64,000 nucleotides of DNA from an uncultured Roseateles sp. (GTDB taxonomy: Bacteria; Pseudomonadota; Gammaproteobacteria; Burkholderiales; Burkholderiaceae_C), in NCBI RefSeq assembly GCF_963422335.1, contig NZ_OY729424.1:2666001-2730000 (forward strand). Direction: 5' to 3'. The notes beneath the pieces are model-generated. The model was not told the origin of the DNA, ran no database searches, and worked only from the letters and a program-made list of their open reading frames with translations. A program made the position numbers and the translations under genes. This document shows positions 51,737-60,800 of the stretch, in pieces (position 1 is the stretch's first letter; each line of letters starts with the position of its first letter).

Positions 51737-52321
51737 ATGACAACCCCTGACCCCGTCCTGATCAACGTCCCCGAGCAGATCGTCACCGAACGCCTGGTCG
51801 TGGCCGCTCCGCGCATCGGCCTGGGCCAGGCGATCAATGCGGCGATCTGCGAGTCTCTTGAGCAACTCAAGCCCTGGATGCCCTGGGCCCAGGCGGCGCC
51901 GAGCATCGAGGAGTCCGAGGCAGTGATGCGCAACCAGCATGCCAAGTTCGTGCTGCGTAGCGATCTGGTCTACCAGATCTATGCCAAGACACCCGAGGGC
52001 CAGCCCGGCCGCCTGCTGGGGGGCACTGGTCTGCATAGGCTGGACTGGACGGTGCGCCGCTTCGAGATCGGTTACTGGATACGCACGAGCGCGCAGGGCC
52101 AGGGCTTTGTGGCCGAGGCGGTGAGGGCGTTGACGCAAATGGCCTTCGCCGAGCTGCAGGCGCGGCGGATCGAGATTCGCATGGACGACAACAACCTGCG
52201 CAGCCGCGCGGTGGCCGAGCGCTGCGGCTACGAGTTCGAGGGGCTGCTGCGGCGCGACACGCTCGACGTGAACGGCGAGCCGCGCGATACGCGGGTGTAT
52301 TCGCGGATCGAGCCGTTGTAG
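51737..52321 (+). CDS. GNAT-family N-acetyltransferase (RimJ/RimL-like)
   Basis: A 194-residue acetyltransferase. TERLVVAAPRIGLGQAINAA gives the N-terminal strand, GRLLGGTGLHRLDWTVRRFE and IGYWIRTSAQGQGFVAEAVR (with RTSAQGQG in the acetyl-CoA loop) are canonical, and NLRSRAVAERCGYEFEGLLR follows. Its ATG is ten bases after the exporter stop. An acetyltransferase beside an efflux pump could detoxify the same compound, but RimJ-type protein acetylation is equally possible. Confidence 0.85.
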   Translation: MTTPDPVLINVPEQIVTERLVVAAPRIGLGQAINAAICESLEQLKPWMPWAQAAPSIEESEAVMRNQHAKFVLRSDLVYQIYAKTPEGQPGRLLGGTGLHRLDWTVRRFEIGYWIRTSAQGQGFVAEAVRALTQMAFAELQARRIEIRMDDNNLRSRAVAERCGYEFEGLLRRDTLDVNGEPRDTRVYSRIEPL

Positions 52322-52356
52322 TGAGGTAGACCCGGATTGCATCCGGGCCACCGTCG

Positions 52357-53094
52357 CTACGCCGCCGGCGAGAACCGATCCACCGCGTCGGTGATGATGC
52401 CGTCCACGCCGTTGGCGATCAGCCACTGCGCGGCGGCCTCATCATTGACGGTGTAGACCAGGGCCTTCAAGCCGGCCGCATGGATGCGCGCTGCGGTCTC
52501 GAAGTTCATCAGGCTGTAGTTGGTGATCACCGCCTGGCAGTCCAGCGCCCGGGCCTCGTCCAGCCAGCCTTCACGCAGGCTGTCGAGCAAGAGGCCGCGC
52601 GGTACCTCTGGGGCGGTCTCGCGGGCGCCGGTCAACGCTTCGGGGCGGAAGGAGCTGAACAGCGGCAGCAAGCCTGAGCCTTGCCACAAACGCCGGGTCT
52701 CGCGGCCGACGACCTGGCCGGTCAGTAGTTCCAGGCCGGGTGTCGGCTTGATCTCGATGTTCAACGCAAAGCGGTTGGCGATCACGTAGCGCGCCAGTGC
52801 ATCCAGGCTGGGGATGGGTTCACCGGCATAGCTGCGGCTGTGCCATGCGCCGGCGTCGATGCGCGACAGCTCGCTCCAGGGGCGTTCGCCGGCCACACCA
52901 TGCTCGGGCGTGGTGCGCTGCAGGGTCGCGTCATGCAGCAGAAAAGGTATGCCTTCGCGGCTGAGCTTCACATCGCATTCAAACGCGCGGTAGCCATGCT
53001 GCGCACCCAGGCGAAAGGCCGCCAGGGTGTTCTCGGGCGCCAGCTTGCCGGCACCGCGGTGGGCGATCCAGAACGGAAAAGGCCAGTGGCTCAT
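52357..53094 (-). CDS. ugpQ: glycerophosphodiester phosphodiesterase
   Basis: A 245-residue GDPD-family enzyme. The signature is FWIAHRGAGKLAPENTLAAF (catalytic His in HRG, metal Glu in PENT), with FECDVKLSREGIPFLLHDATL providing the second His/Asp set. It hydrolyses glycerophosphodiesters to glycerol-3-phosphate and an alcohol. It overlaps the ugpC stop by one base (TGATG), making it the last gene of the ugp operon. No signal peptide is seen, so it works in the cytoplasm on imported substrate, as UgpQ does. Confidence 0.9.
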   Translation of the reverse strand: MSHWPFPFWIAHRGAGKLAPENTLAAFRLGAQHGYRAFECDVKLSREGIPFLLHDATLQRTTPEHGVAGERPWSELSRIDAGAWHSRSYAGEPIPSLDALARYVIANRFALNIEIKPTPGLELLTGQVVGRETRRLWQGSGLLPLFSSFRPEALTGARETAPEVPRGLLLDSLREGWLDEARALDCQAVITNYSLMNFETAARIHAAGLKALVYTVNDEAAAQWLIANGVDGIITDAVDRFSPAA

Positions 53095-54167
53095 CAGGCG
53101 ACTCGCTGCAGTGTCTTTGCATCAAACCAATGCAGATGCTGGCGCTCGACCTGCAGGTACAGGGTGTCGCCGATCTTCGGTGGCACATGGGTGCCGTCGA
53201 TGCGCAGCGTGAACATCTGCGTGCCCAGATGGCCATAGACCAGGCGCTCAGCCCCGAGCATCTCCAGCATCTCGACCTTCAACGCCCAGCCCTGGCCCTG
53301 GCCGACCTTCCAGTCGGTCACGTGCTCGGGGCGCAGGCCCAGGATCAGCTCGCCGGCGCGCGGCGCGGCGGCGGGCAGGGTCAGGACGTGCCCGCCGACA
53401 GTGAAGCGCCAGCCATCGGCTTCGCCGGGCATCAGGTTCATCGGCGGCGAGCCGATGAAGCCCGCCACAAAGGTGCTGGCCGGGCGGGCGTAGACCTCTT
53501 CCGGCGTGCCGAACTGTTCCATGCGGCCGCCGTTCATGACGATCATGCGCTGGGCCAGGGTCATGGCCTCGACCTGGTCATGGGTCACGAACAGCGAAGT
53601 CACGCCCAGCTCGGTGTGCAGCTTCTGGATTTCCAGCCGGGTCTGGGCGCGCAGCTTGGCGTCCAGATTCGACAGCGGTTCGTCGAACAGAAACACCTGC
53701 GGGTTGCGCACGATGGCGCGGCCCATGGCCACGCGCTGGCGCTGGCCGCCGGACAGGGCGCGGGGCTTGCGCTCCAGCAGGGCCGAGAGCTCGAGGATCT
53801 TGGCCGCCTTGTCGACGCGGGTGCGTATCTCGTCGGAGGGCACCTTCTTGATCTTCAGGCCATAGGCCATGTTGTCGTACACCGTCATATGCGGGTACAG
53901 CGCATAGTTCTGGAACACCATGGCGATGTCACGGTCCGCCGGCTCGACATTGTTGACCACTCGGTCGCCGATGCGGATCTCGCCCTCGGAGACTTCCTCC
54001 AGGCCCGCCACCATGCGCAGCAGCGTGGACTTGCCGCAGCCCGAGGGGCCGACGATGACGACAAACTCGCCATCACTGATTTCGGCGTTGACACCATGGA
54101 TCACCTGATTGGCCGACGGGCCGTGACCATAGCGTTTGATGAGGTTGCGAATTGAAATGCTGGCCAT
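53094..54167 (-). CDS. ugpC: sn-glycerol-3-phosphate ABC transporter ATPase
   Basis: A 357-residue ABC ATPase of the MalK/UgpC type. Walker A GPSGCGKST (40-48), Q-loop VFQNYALYPHMT, signature LSGGQRQRVAMGRA, Walker B VFLFDEPLSNLDA, and the switch VTHDQVEAMTLAQR are intact. The C-terminal OB-like regulatory domain (VFLGLRPEHVTDWKV-like) is present. It powers the UgpA/UgpE channel. A REP-like element (54185-54295) separates it from ugpE, so its expression may differ from upstream genes. Confidence 0.92.
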   Translation of the reverse strand: MASISIRNLIKRYGHGPSANQVIHGVNAEISDGEFVVIVGPSGCGKSTLLRMVAGLEEVSEGEIRIGDRVVNNVEPADRDIAMVFQNYALYPHMTVYDNMAYGLKIKKVPSDEIRTRVDKAAKILELSALLERKPRALSGGQRQRVAMGRAIVRNPQVFLFDEPLSNLDAKLRAQTRLEIQKLHTELGVTSLFVTHDQVEAMTLAQRMIVMNGGRMEQFGTPEEVYARPASTFVAGFIGSPPMNLMPGEADGWRFTVGGHVLTLPAAAPRAGELILGLRPEHVTDWKVGQGQGWALKVEMLEMLGAERLVYGHLGTQMFTLRIDGTHVPPKIGDTLYLQVERQHLHWFDAKTLQRVA

Positions 54168-54184
54168 AGTCTCTTCTTAGTCGG

Positions 54185-54295
54185 TTGGGGACAGCGCTTG
54201 CCGTGGCCGGCAAGGTCTATCCCGCAAGTCATTCCAATCAGTTGAGGACAGAGCTGTCGGCCACGTTGAGCGTGGTTCTCAAGGGCTGTCCCCAA
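54185..54295. repeat. REP/MITE-like inverted repeat element inside the ugp operon
   Basis: TTGGGGACAGCGCTTG (54185-54200) and CAAGGGCTGTCCCCAA (54280-54295) are terminal inverted repeats with one mismatch, enclosing about 80 bases. Inside are CTTGCC-N6-GGCAAG (54197-54214), GACAG/CTGTC (54247-54258) and CCACG-TTGAG-CGTGG (54261-54275) hairpins. GAGGACAG in the middle echoes the end motif. This is the look of a non-coding palindromic repeat mobilised in trans, but only one copy is visible in this window. Confidence 0.5.
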
Positions 54296-54299
54296 GTCA

Positions 54300-55151
54300 T
54301 TATTTCTCTGTATCCACCAAGCCTTTGACGAACCACTTCTGCATCAGCATCACCACGAGCGCGGGCGGGATCATGGCCAGCAGGGCTGTAGCCATGATGA
54401 CGTTCCATTCATTGCCGGCATCACCGCCGCTGATCATGCGCTTGATGCCTATCACCACCGGGTACATGTTCTCGTTGGTGGTCACCAAGAGCGGCCACAG
54501 GTACTGGTTCCAGCCGTAGATGAACTGGATCACGAACAGGGCCGCGATGCTGGTGGTGGACAGGGGCAGCAGCACGTCCTTGAAGAAGCGCATCGGCCCG
54601 GCGCCGTCCATGCGCGCGGCTTCGACCAGCTCGTCGGGCACGGTCAGGAAGAACTGGCGGAACAAAAAGGTGGCGGTGGCCGAGGCGATCAGCGGCACCG
54701 TCAGGCCCGCGTAGCTGTTGAGCATGCCCAGGTCAGACACCACCTGGTAGGTCGGCCCGATGCGCACCTCCACCGGCAGCATCAGGGTCACGAAGATGGC
54801 CCAGAAGAAGAAGCTCTTGAACGGGAAGCGGAAGTAGACGATGGCAAAGGCCGAGAGCAGCGAGATGGCGATCTTGCCGATCGCAATCGTCAGTGCGCTG
54901 ATCAGGCTGACCAGCATCATCTGCGCCACCGGCGCCTTCGAACCCGAGCCGGTGCTGCTGCCGAACAGTGCCGCCTGGTAGTTCTCCCACATATGACTGC
55001 CGGGCAGCAATGGCATCGGTGCCTGCACGATGGCATCGGCGGTGAGCGTGGACGCCACAAAGGTGATGTAGAGCGGGAAGGCGACGATCACCACACCCAG
55101 TATCAGCACCAGGTGGGAGATCGCGGTCAGGACAGGTCTGCGTTCAACCAT
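54300..55151 (-). CDS. ugpE: sn-glycerol-3-phosphate ABC transporter permease UgpE
   Basis: A 283-residue permease of the MalG type with six predicted helices. The conserved coupling-helix EAA motif is ELVEAARMDGAGPMRFFKDV (with LLPLSTT after it). The start at 55151 lies two bases after the ugpA TGA, so it is coupled. A longer frame upstream overlaps ugpA and is dismissed. It forms the membrane channel with UgpA. Confidence 0.92.
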   Translation of the reverse strand: MVERRPVLTAISHLVLILGVVIVAFPLYITFVASTLTADAIVQAPMPLLPGSHMWENYQAALFGSSTGSGSKAPVAQMMLVSLISALTIAIGKIAISLLSAFAIVYFRFPFKSFFFWAIFVTLMLPVEVRIGPTYQVVSDLGMLNSYAGLTVPLIASATATFLFRQFFLTVPDELVEAARMDGAGPMRFFKDVLLPLSTTSIAALFVIQFIYGWNQYLWPLLVTTNENMYPVVIGIKRMISGGDAGNEWNVIMATALLAMIPPALVVMLMQKWFVKGLVDTEK

Positions 55152-55153
55152 GA

Positions 55154-56041
55154 TCAGTATTGAACCTTTTTCTCTACGAAGCGGAACTGGATGACCGTCA
55201 GTGTGACGACGATGAACATCAGCACCACCGACTGGGCTGCCGAGCCGCCCAGGTCCATGGCCTTGAAGCCGTCGTAATAGACCTTGTAGACCAGGATGGC
55301 GGTGTCGCGGCCCGGGCCGCCGTTGGTGGCCGCATCGACGATGCCGAAGGTATCGAAGAAGGCATACACGACGTTGATCACCAGCAGGAAGAAGGTGGTC
55401 GGCGACAGCAGCGGGAAGATGATGGTCCAGAAACGCCGCCAGGGGCGGGCGCCGTCGATGGCTGCGGCCTCGATCAGCGACTTCGGAATCGACTGCAGGC
55501 CGGCCAGGAAGAACAGGAAGTTGTAGGAGATCTGTTTCCACACCGCCGCCATCACCACCAGGGTCATTGCGTGCGTCGAGTTGAGCAGATGGTTCCATTC
55601 GATGCCCATGGCGCGCAGCGCGTAGGACACGATGCCGATCGAGGGCGCGAACATGAACAGCCACAGAATGCCGGCAATCGCCGGCGCCACCGCATAGGGC
55701 CAGATCAGCAGGGTCTTGTAGATGCCAGCGCCCTTGACGACGCGGTCGGCCATCACCGCCAGCAGCAGCGAGATGCTGATGCCCAGCACCGCCACCAGCG
55801 AAGAAAACACTGCCGTGGTCTTGAACGATTCCAGATAGCCTTCGTCGTTCCAGAGCTGCCGGAAGTTCTCCAGGCCCACCCATTCGGTCGACGTGCCGAA
55901 GGCGTCCTGGCGCTGGATGGACTGCAGCAGCGCCTGGCCGGCGGGCCAGAAGAAGAACACGGCAATCACCACCACCTGAGGAGCAATCAGCAACCAGGGC
56001 AGCCAGCCGGACTTGAAGAGAACGCGTTTTTCGACGGACAT
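55154..56041 (-). CDS. ugpA: sn-glycerol-3-phosphate ABC transporter permease UgpA
   Basis: A 295-residue permease of the MalF/UgpA type. The N-terminal helix VLFKSGWLPWLLIAPQVVVI is followed by the periplasmic loop and core helices. The EAA motif is KSLIEAAAIDGARPWRRFWT (with IIFPLLSP after it). It follows ugpB after a 98-base spacer containing two hairpins, one with a T-run, which should lower its expression compared with the binding protein. Confidence 0.92.
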   Translation of the reverse strand: MSVEKRVLFKSGWLPWLLIAPQVVVIAVFFFWPAGQALLQSIQRQDAFGTSTEWVGLENFRQLWNDEGYLESFKTTAVFSSLVAVLGISISLLLAVMADRVVKGAGIYKTLLIWPYAVAPAIAGILWLFMFAPSIGIVSYALRAMGIEWNHLLNSTHAMTLVVMAAVWKQISYNFLFFLAGLQSIPKSLIEAAAIDGARPWRRFWTIIFPLLSPTTFFLLVINVVYAFFDTFGIVDAATNGGPGRDTAILVYKVYYDGFKAMDLGGSAAQSVVLMFIVVTLTVIQFRFVEKKVQY

Positions 56042-56064
56042 GGGCAGAACTTTCCGGGCCTTGC

Positions 56065-56106
56065 AAAAAACTCAACCCGCCGCCTCGGAGTGACCGTTGC
56101 GGCGGG
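56065..56106 (-). terminator. intercistronic terminator-like hairpin between ugpB and ugpA
   Basis: Read on the minus strand, CCCGCCGC (56106-56099) pairs with GCGGCGGG (56083-56076), followed by TTGAG and six Ts (56070-56065). This looks like a leaky attenuator that would lower transcription into the permease genes. The T-run sits five bases from the stem, so efficiency may be partial. Confidence 0.6.
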
Positions 56107-56110
56107 CGAA

Positions 56111-56132
56111 CTCAAGGCCTTGTTGCCTTGAG
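56111..56132 (-). other. stabilising hairpin just after ugpB
   Basis: CTCAAGGC and GCCTTGAG form a perfect eight-pair stem around a six-base loop, starting seven bases after the ugpB stop. Without a T-run it more likely protects the 3' end of the binding-protein message than terminates. Confidence 0.5.
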
Positions 56133-56139
56133 AATTGCC

Positions 56140-57453
56140 TTACGACTTGTTGGCCTTCTCGAAGCGCTCCAACTGCTCGTTGCCGCGCTTGATCGCGGTG
56201 TCTATGCCTTCCTTGGGCGTCTTCTTGCCACCCCAGACCTGTTCCATCTCCTCGTCGATGATGGTGCGGATCTGCACGAAGTTGCCCAGGCGCACGCCAC
56301 GCGACTTGTCGGTGGTCTTGCGAATCATCTGCGTCACGGCCACGTCGGTGCCAGGGTTCTGCTTGTAGAAGCCCGACTTCTCGGTCAGCTCGTAGGCGGC
56401 CTTGGTGACCGGCAGATAGCCGGTGCGCTTGTGGCTCTCGGACGCCACATCGGCCTTGGACAGATAGGTGAAGAAGGCAGCCACACCCTTGTACTCGGGC
56501 GCCTTCTTGCCCGACATCACCCACAGGCTGGCGCCACCGATGACGGTGTTCTGCGGTGCGCCGGGCACATCAGGGTAGTAGGGCAGGGGGGCGATGCCGG
56601 AAGCGAACTTGGCATTCTTCTTGATGTTGGCGTACAGGCCCGACGAGCCGGTGATCATGGCGCACTCGCCCGACACAAAGGTGTTGTCGGCGGCGTTGCC
56701 ACGGCCCTTGTAGACGTACAGGCCCTGCTTGGACATGTTCGCCAGGTTTTCGATGTGGCGCAGATGCAGCGGGGTGTTGAAGTTCAGGCGCGCGTCCATG
56801 CCACGCATGCCATTGCCCTTGCTGGCGAACTCGGTGTTGTGCCAGGCCGAGAAGCTCTCGAACTGCGTCCAGCTGACCCAGCTGGTGGTGAAAGCGCACT
56901 TGTGGCCGCTGGCCTTGAGCTTGGCGGCCGCCAGGGCCACCTCGGGCCAGGTGCTGGGCGCTTTTTCGGGGTCCAGGCCGGCGGCCTTGAAGGCGTCCTT
57001 GTTGTAGTGGAAGACGGTCGTCGAGCTGTTGAACGGGAAGCTCAGCATCTGGCCGTTCGGTGCGGTGTAGTAACCGGCCACGGCAGGCACATAGGCGCTG
57101 GGGTCGAACTTCTCGCCTGCTTCCTTCATCACCTCGCCCACCGGCTTGATGGCACCCTTGCTGGCCATCATGGTGGCCGTGCCCACTTCGAACACCTGCA
57201 GGATGTGCGGCGCATTGCCGGCGCGGAAGGCGGCGATGGCGGCCGTCATCGACTCGTCGTAGCTGCCCTTGAAGGTCGGCACGATCTTGTAGTCCTTCTG
57301 GCTGGCATTGAAGTCCTTGGCCAGGTCGTTCACCCAGTCACCCAGGGCGCCGCCCATGGAGTGCCACCACTGCACCTCCACCTGGGCGTGGGCGGTGCTG
57401 CTCAGGCCGACGGCCAGCAGGGCGGGAATCAGGAAGCGCGGTTTCAAATTCAT
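56140..57453 (-). CDS. ugpB: sn-glycerol-3-phosphate ABC transporter periplasmic binding protein
   Basis: A 437-residue binding protein. The signal peptide (LIPALLAVGLSSTAHA) is followed by VEVQWWHSMGGALGDWVNDL, which matches UgpB, and later FPFNSSTTVFHYNKDAFKAA. It captures glycerol-3-phosphate or glycerophosphodiesters in the periplasm. The ATG at 57453 has GGAGAC upstream; a frame open from 57585 includes regulatory sequence. It is first in the operon ugpB-A-E-C-Q. Confidence 0.93.
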   Translation of the reverse strand: MNLKPRFLIPALLAVGLSSTAHAQVEVQWWHSMGGALGDWVNDLAKDFNASQKDYKIVPTFKGSYDESMTAAIAAFRAGNAPHILQVFEVGTATMMASKGAIKPVGEVMKEAGEKFDPSAYVPAVAGYYTAPNGQMLSFPFNSSTTVFHYNKDAFKAAGLDPEKAPSTWPEVALAAAKLKASGHKCAFTTSWVSWTQFESFSAWHNTEFASKGNGMRGMDARLNFNTPLHLRHIENLANMSKQGLYVYKGRGNAADNTFVSGECAMITGSSGLYANIKKNAKFASGIAPLPYYPDVPGAPQNTVIGGASLWVMSGKKAPEYKGVAAFFTYLSKADVASESHKRTGYLPVTKAAYELTEKSGFYKQNPGTDVAVTQMIRKTTDKSRGVRLGNFVQIRTIIDEEMEQVWGGKKTPKEGIDTAIKRGNEQLERFEKANKS

Positions 57454-57843
57454 GGTGTCTCCGTTGGATCGCGGGGGCGATTGGAACATATCGAACAAAG
57501 GCAAGACCTTGCCTAGAACAAACGTGCAAGCGTACTGAGCATTTGTGACAGTTCTGTTTTTGTCACGCCATGGGCCGGGGCACAAGAGGGCTTCCCCTCA
57601 AGGCCGAACGGTCAAGCGAGGCTGATCTTCGGCCCGACCGGGCACAATTGCAAACCCGGCCTGTCGCAGATGCGCGTCAGGCCCTGCCACCAGACCCTGC
57701 CGCCACCTCGCGTCAAGACCAAGACGGCCCAATAAAAAGGCCTTGTCACACTGGAGAAGTGCAAATGTTGCACTGCGGTAGGATTTGATGCACACCGGTG
57801 CTGCGCCGGTGTTTTTATCTGGCTCCATAGGCTCACCGACTTC
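57454..57843. other. divergent regulatory region between ugpB and the DUF3683 dehydrogenase
   Basis: This 390-base region has no convincing gene. It contains an inverted repeat AGGCAAG-AC-CTTGCCT (57499-57514) about 46 bases from ugpB and GTGACA-N10-TGTCAC (57545-57566) further up. Towards the dehydrogenase lie GTGCAA-ATG-TTGCAC (57759-57773) and a terminator-like hairpin (57792-57816). The CTGTCACAA on the minus strand within the second repeat matches one half of a PhoB box, but the second half-site is poor. Confidence 0.5.
57792..57816 (+). terminator. terminator-like hairpin 28 bases before the DUF3683 dehydrogenase (candidate attenuator)
   Basis: ACACCGG-TGCTGCG-CCGGTGT followed by TTTT: seven perfect pairs and a T-run. 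Being directly upstream of the start codon of a 3.9-kb gene, it either ends upstream transcripts or attenuates this gene. The perfect repeat GTGCAA-N3-TTGCAC just before it may be an operator. Confidence 0.55.
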
Positions 57844-60800
57844 ATGAATGCACCTCTCCCGCTGATGGCTCAGGAACCGTCGTTTACGCCCCATGCGGCG
57901 TCGCCCCGTCTGCGTGAAATTCCGTACAACTACACCTCCTTCTCCGACCGCGAGATCGTCATCCGCCTGCTGGGCCAGCGGGCCTGGGAGGTGCTGGACC
58001 ATCTGCGCGAGGAGCGCCAGACCGGACGCTCCGCCCGGATGCTGTACGAGGTGCTGGGCGACATCTGGGTGGTGCAGCGCAACCCCTATCTGCAGGACGA
58101 CCTGCTGGACAATCCCAAGCGCCGCCGCCAGCTGGTCGATGCTCTGCACCACCGGCTCAGCGAGGTCGAGCGCCGCCGCGCGCCGGCCGATTCGGCCCTG
58201 GGGGCGGCCGAGCGCGACGCCCATGTGGGCGAGCTTTTGCAGGCCGCCAGCCAGGCGGTGGAACGCTTCGCCGAGCAGTTCGAGCAGGTGGCCGCCCTGC
58301 GCCGCCGCACCCAGAAAGTGTTGGGCCGGGTGACCAAGAGCGACAACATCAAGTTCGATGGGCTGAGCCGCGTCGCCCACGTGACCGACGCCACCGACTG
58401 GCGCGTCGAATATCCTTTCGTCGTGCTGACCCCCGACAGCGAGGCCGAGATGGCCGCGCTGGTCAAGGGCTGTATCGAGCTGGGCCTGACCATCATTCCG
58501 CGCGGCGGTGGCACCGGCTACACCGGCGGCGCCGTGCCCTTGACCTGGAACAGCGCCGTCATCAACACCGAGAAGCTCGAGGCCATGAGCGGCGTCGAGA
58601 TGCTGCGCCTGCCAGGCCTGGACAAGGAAGTGGCGACCGTCTGGACCGAGGCCGGCGTGGTCACCCAGCGCGTGTCCGACATTGCCGACGCCAATGGCTT
58701 CGTCTTCGCCGTCGACCCGACCTCGGCCGAGGCCAGCTGCATCGGCGGCAATATTGCGATGAATGCCGGCGGCAAGAAGGCCGTGCTGTGGGGTACGGCG
58801 CTGGACAATCTGGCCAGCTGGCGCATGGTCACACCCGACGCCAAATGGCTGGAGGTGACCCGCATCAACCACAACCTGGGCAAGATCCACGACGTCGAGG
58901 TCGCCAGCTTCGAATTGCGATATTTCGATGCCACGGGCAAGAAGCTGGAGCGCACCGAGCGCCTGGACATCCCCGGCCGCGTGTTCCGCAAGGAGGGCCT
59001 GGGCAAGGACGTGACCGACAAGTTCCTGGCCGGCCTGCCGGGTATACAGAAAGAGGGCTGCGACGGCCTGATCACCAGCGCACGCTGGGTCGTGCACCGC
59101 ATGCCGGCCCATGTGCGCACCGTCTGCCTGGAGTTCTTCGGCAATGCCAAGGACGCCGTGCCCAGCATCGTCGACATCAAGGACTATATGTTTGCCCAGG
59201 CGGCCGCGGGCGGCGCCATCCTGGCCGGGCTGGAGCATCTGGACGACCGCTACCTGAAGGCCGTGGGCTACGCGACCAAGAGCAAGCGCGGCGGCCTGCC
59301 CAAGATGGTGCTGGTCGGCGACATCGTCGGTGACGACCCCGATGCTGTGGCCAGGGCCACGTCTGAAGTCGTACGTCTGGCCAACGGCCGCGCTGGCGAG
59401 GGCTTTGTGGCTGTCAGCGCCGATGCGCGCAAGAAGTTCTGGCTCGACCGCAAGCGCACTGCCGCGATCGCGCGCCACACCAATGCCTTCAAGATCAATG
59501 AAGACGTGGTCATACCGCTGCCGCGCATGGGCGAGTACACCAACGGCATCGAGCGCATCAATATCGAGTTGAGCCTTCGCAACAAGCTGCAGCTGATCGA
59601 CAAGCTGGAAGCCTTCTTCGATGCCGGCGGGCTGCCGCTGGGCAAGAGCGACGACGCTGGCGACATCGCCTCGGCCGAGTTGCTGGAGGACCGCGTGGCG
59701 CAGGCGCTGACGCTCTTGCGCGAGACGCGCACGCAGTGGCTGTTCTGGCTGACGCATATCGACGATGCCGCCGCGGCCGGCTCGCCCAGCTACTTCGAGC
59801 AGCTGCAGGACCACACCCTGCGTGCTTCGTGGAAGACGCAGGTGCTCAAGCCCCTGCAGGAGATCTTCGCCGGTTCAGCCCTGACCCCCATCGTCGACGC
59901 CTGCAAGAAGATCCACCAGGAGGTGCTGCGCGGCCGCGTCTGGGTTGCCCTGCACATGCATGCCGGCGACGGCAATGTGCATACCAACATCCCGGTCAAC
60001 TCCGACAACTACGAGATGCTGCAGGCGGCGCATGGCGCGGTGGCCCGCATCATGAAGCTGGCGCGCAGCCTGGACGGCGTGATCTCCGGCGAGCACGGCA
60101 TCGGCATCACCAAGCTGGAGTTCCTGACCGACGACGAGCTGTCGGGCTTTGCCGGCTACAAGGCCAAGGTCGATCCGGAGGGGCGCTTCAACAAGGGCAA
60201 GCTCTTGCGTGGCGGCACCGAATTTGCCGACCTGACCAATGCCTACACCCCCAGCTTCGGACTGATGGGTCATGAGTCGCTGATCATGCAGCAGAGCGAT
60301 ATTGGCGCCATCAGCGACAGCATCAAGGACTGTCTGCGCTGCGGCAAATGCAAGCCGGTCTGCGCCACCCACGTGCCGCGCGCCAATCTGCTCTACAGCC
60401 CGCGCAACAAGATTCTCGCCACCTCGCTCTTGGTCGAGGCCTTTCTGTACGAGGAGCAGACGCGTCGCGGCATCTCGGTCAAGCACTGGCAGGAGTTCGA
60501 GGACGTGGCCGACCACTGCACGGTCTGCCACAAATGCCTGAGCCCCTGTCCGGTGAAGATTGACTTCGGCGACGTGACGATGAATATGCGCAACCTCTTG
60601 CGCAAGATGGGGCAGAAGAGCTTCCGCCCCGGCAATGCGGCCGCGATGTTCTTCCTCAATGCCACCAACCCGGAGACGATCAAGTTCGTGCGCGGCGCAA
60701 TGGTGGGCGTCGGCTTCAAGGCCCAGCGCCTGGCCAATGACCTGATGCGCCGCCTGGCTCGCAAGCAGACCAGTGCGCCACGAGCCACCTTGGGTGCGGC

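Noticed and set aside
57545..57566. PHO box upstream of ugpB
   Set aside because: Only one CTGTCA half-site fits; the second half at 11 bases does not match. Described as an inverted repeat instead.
57598..59814. 738-residue frame opposite the start of the DUF3683 dehydrogenase
   Set aside because: Antisense shadow crossing the regulatory region and an unambiguous coding region.
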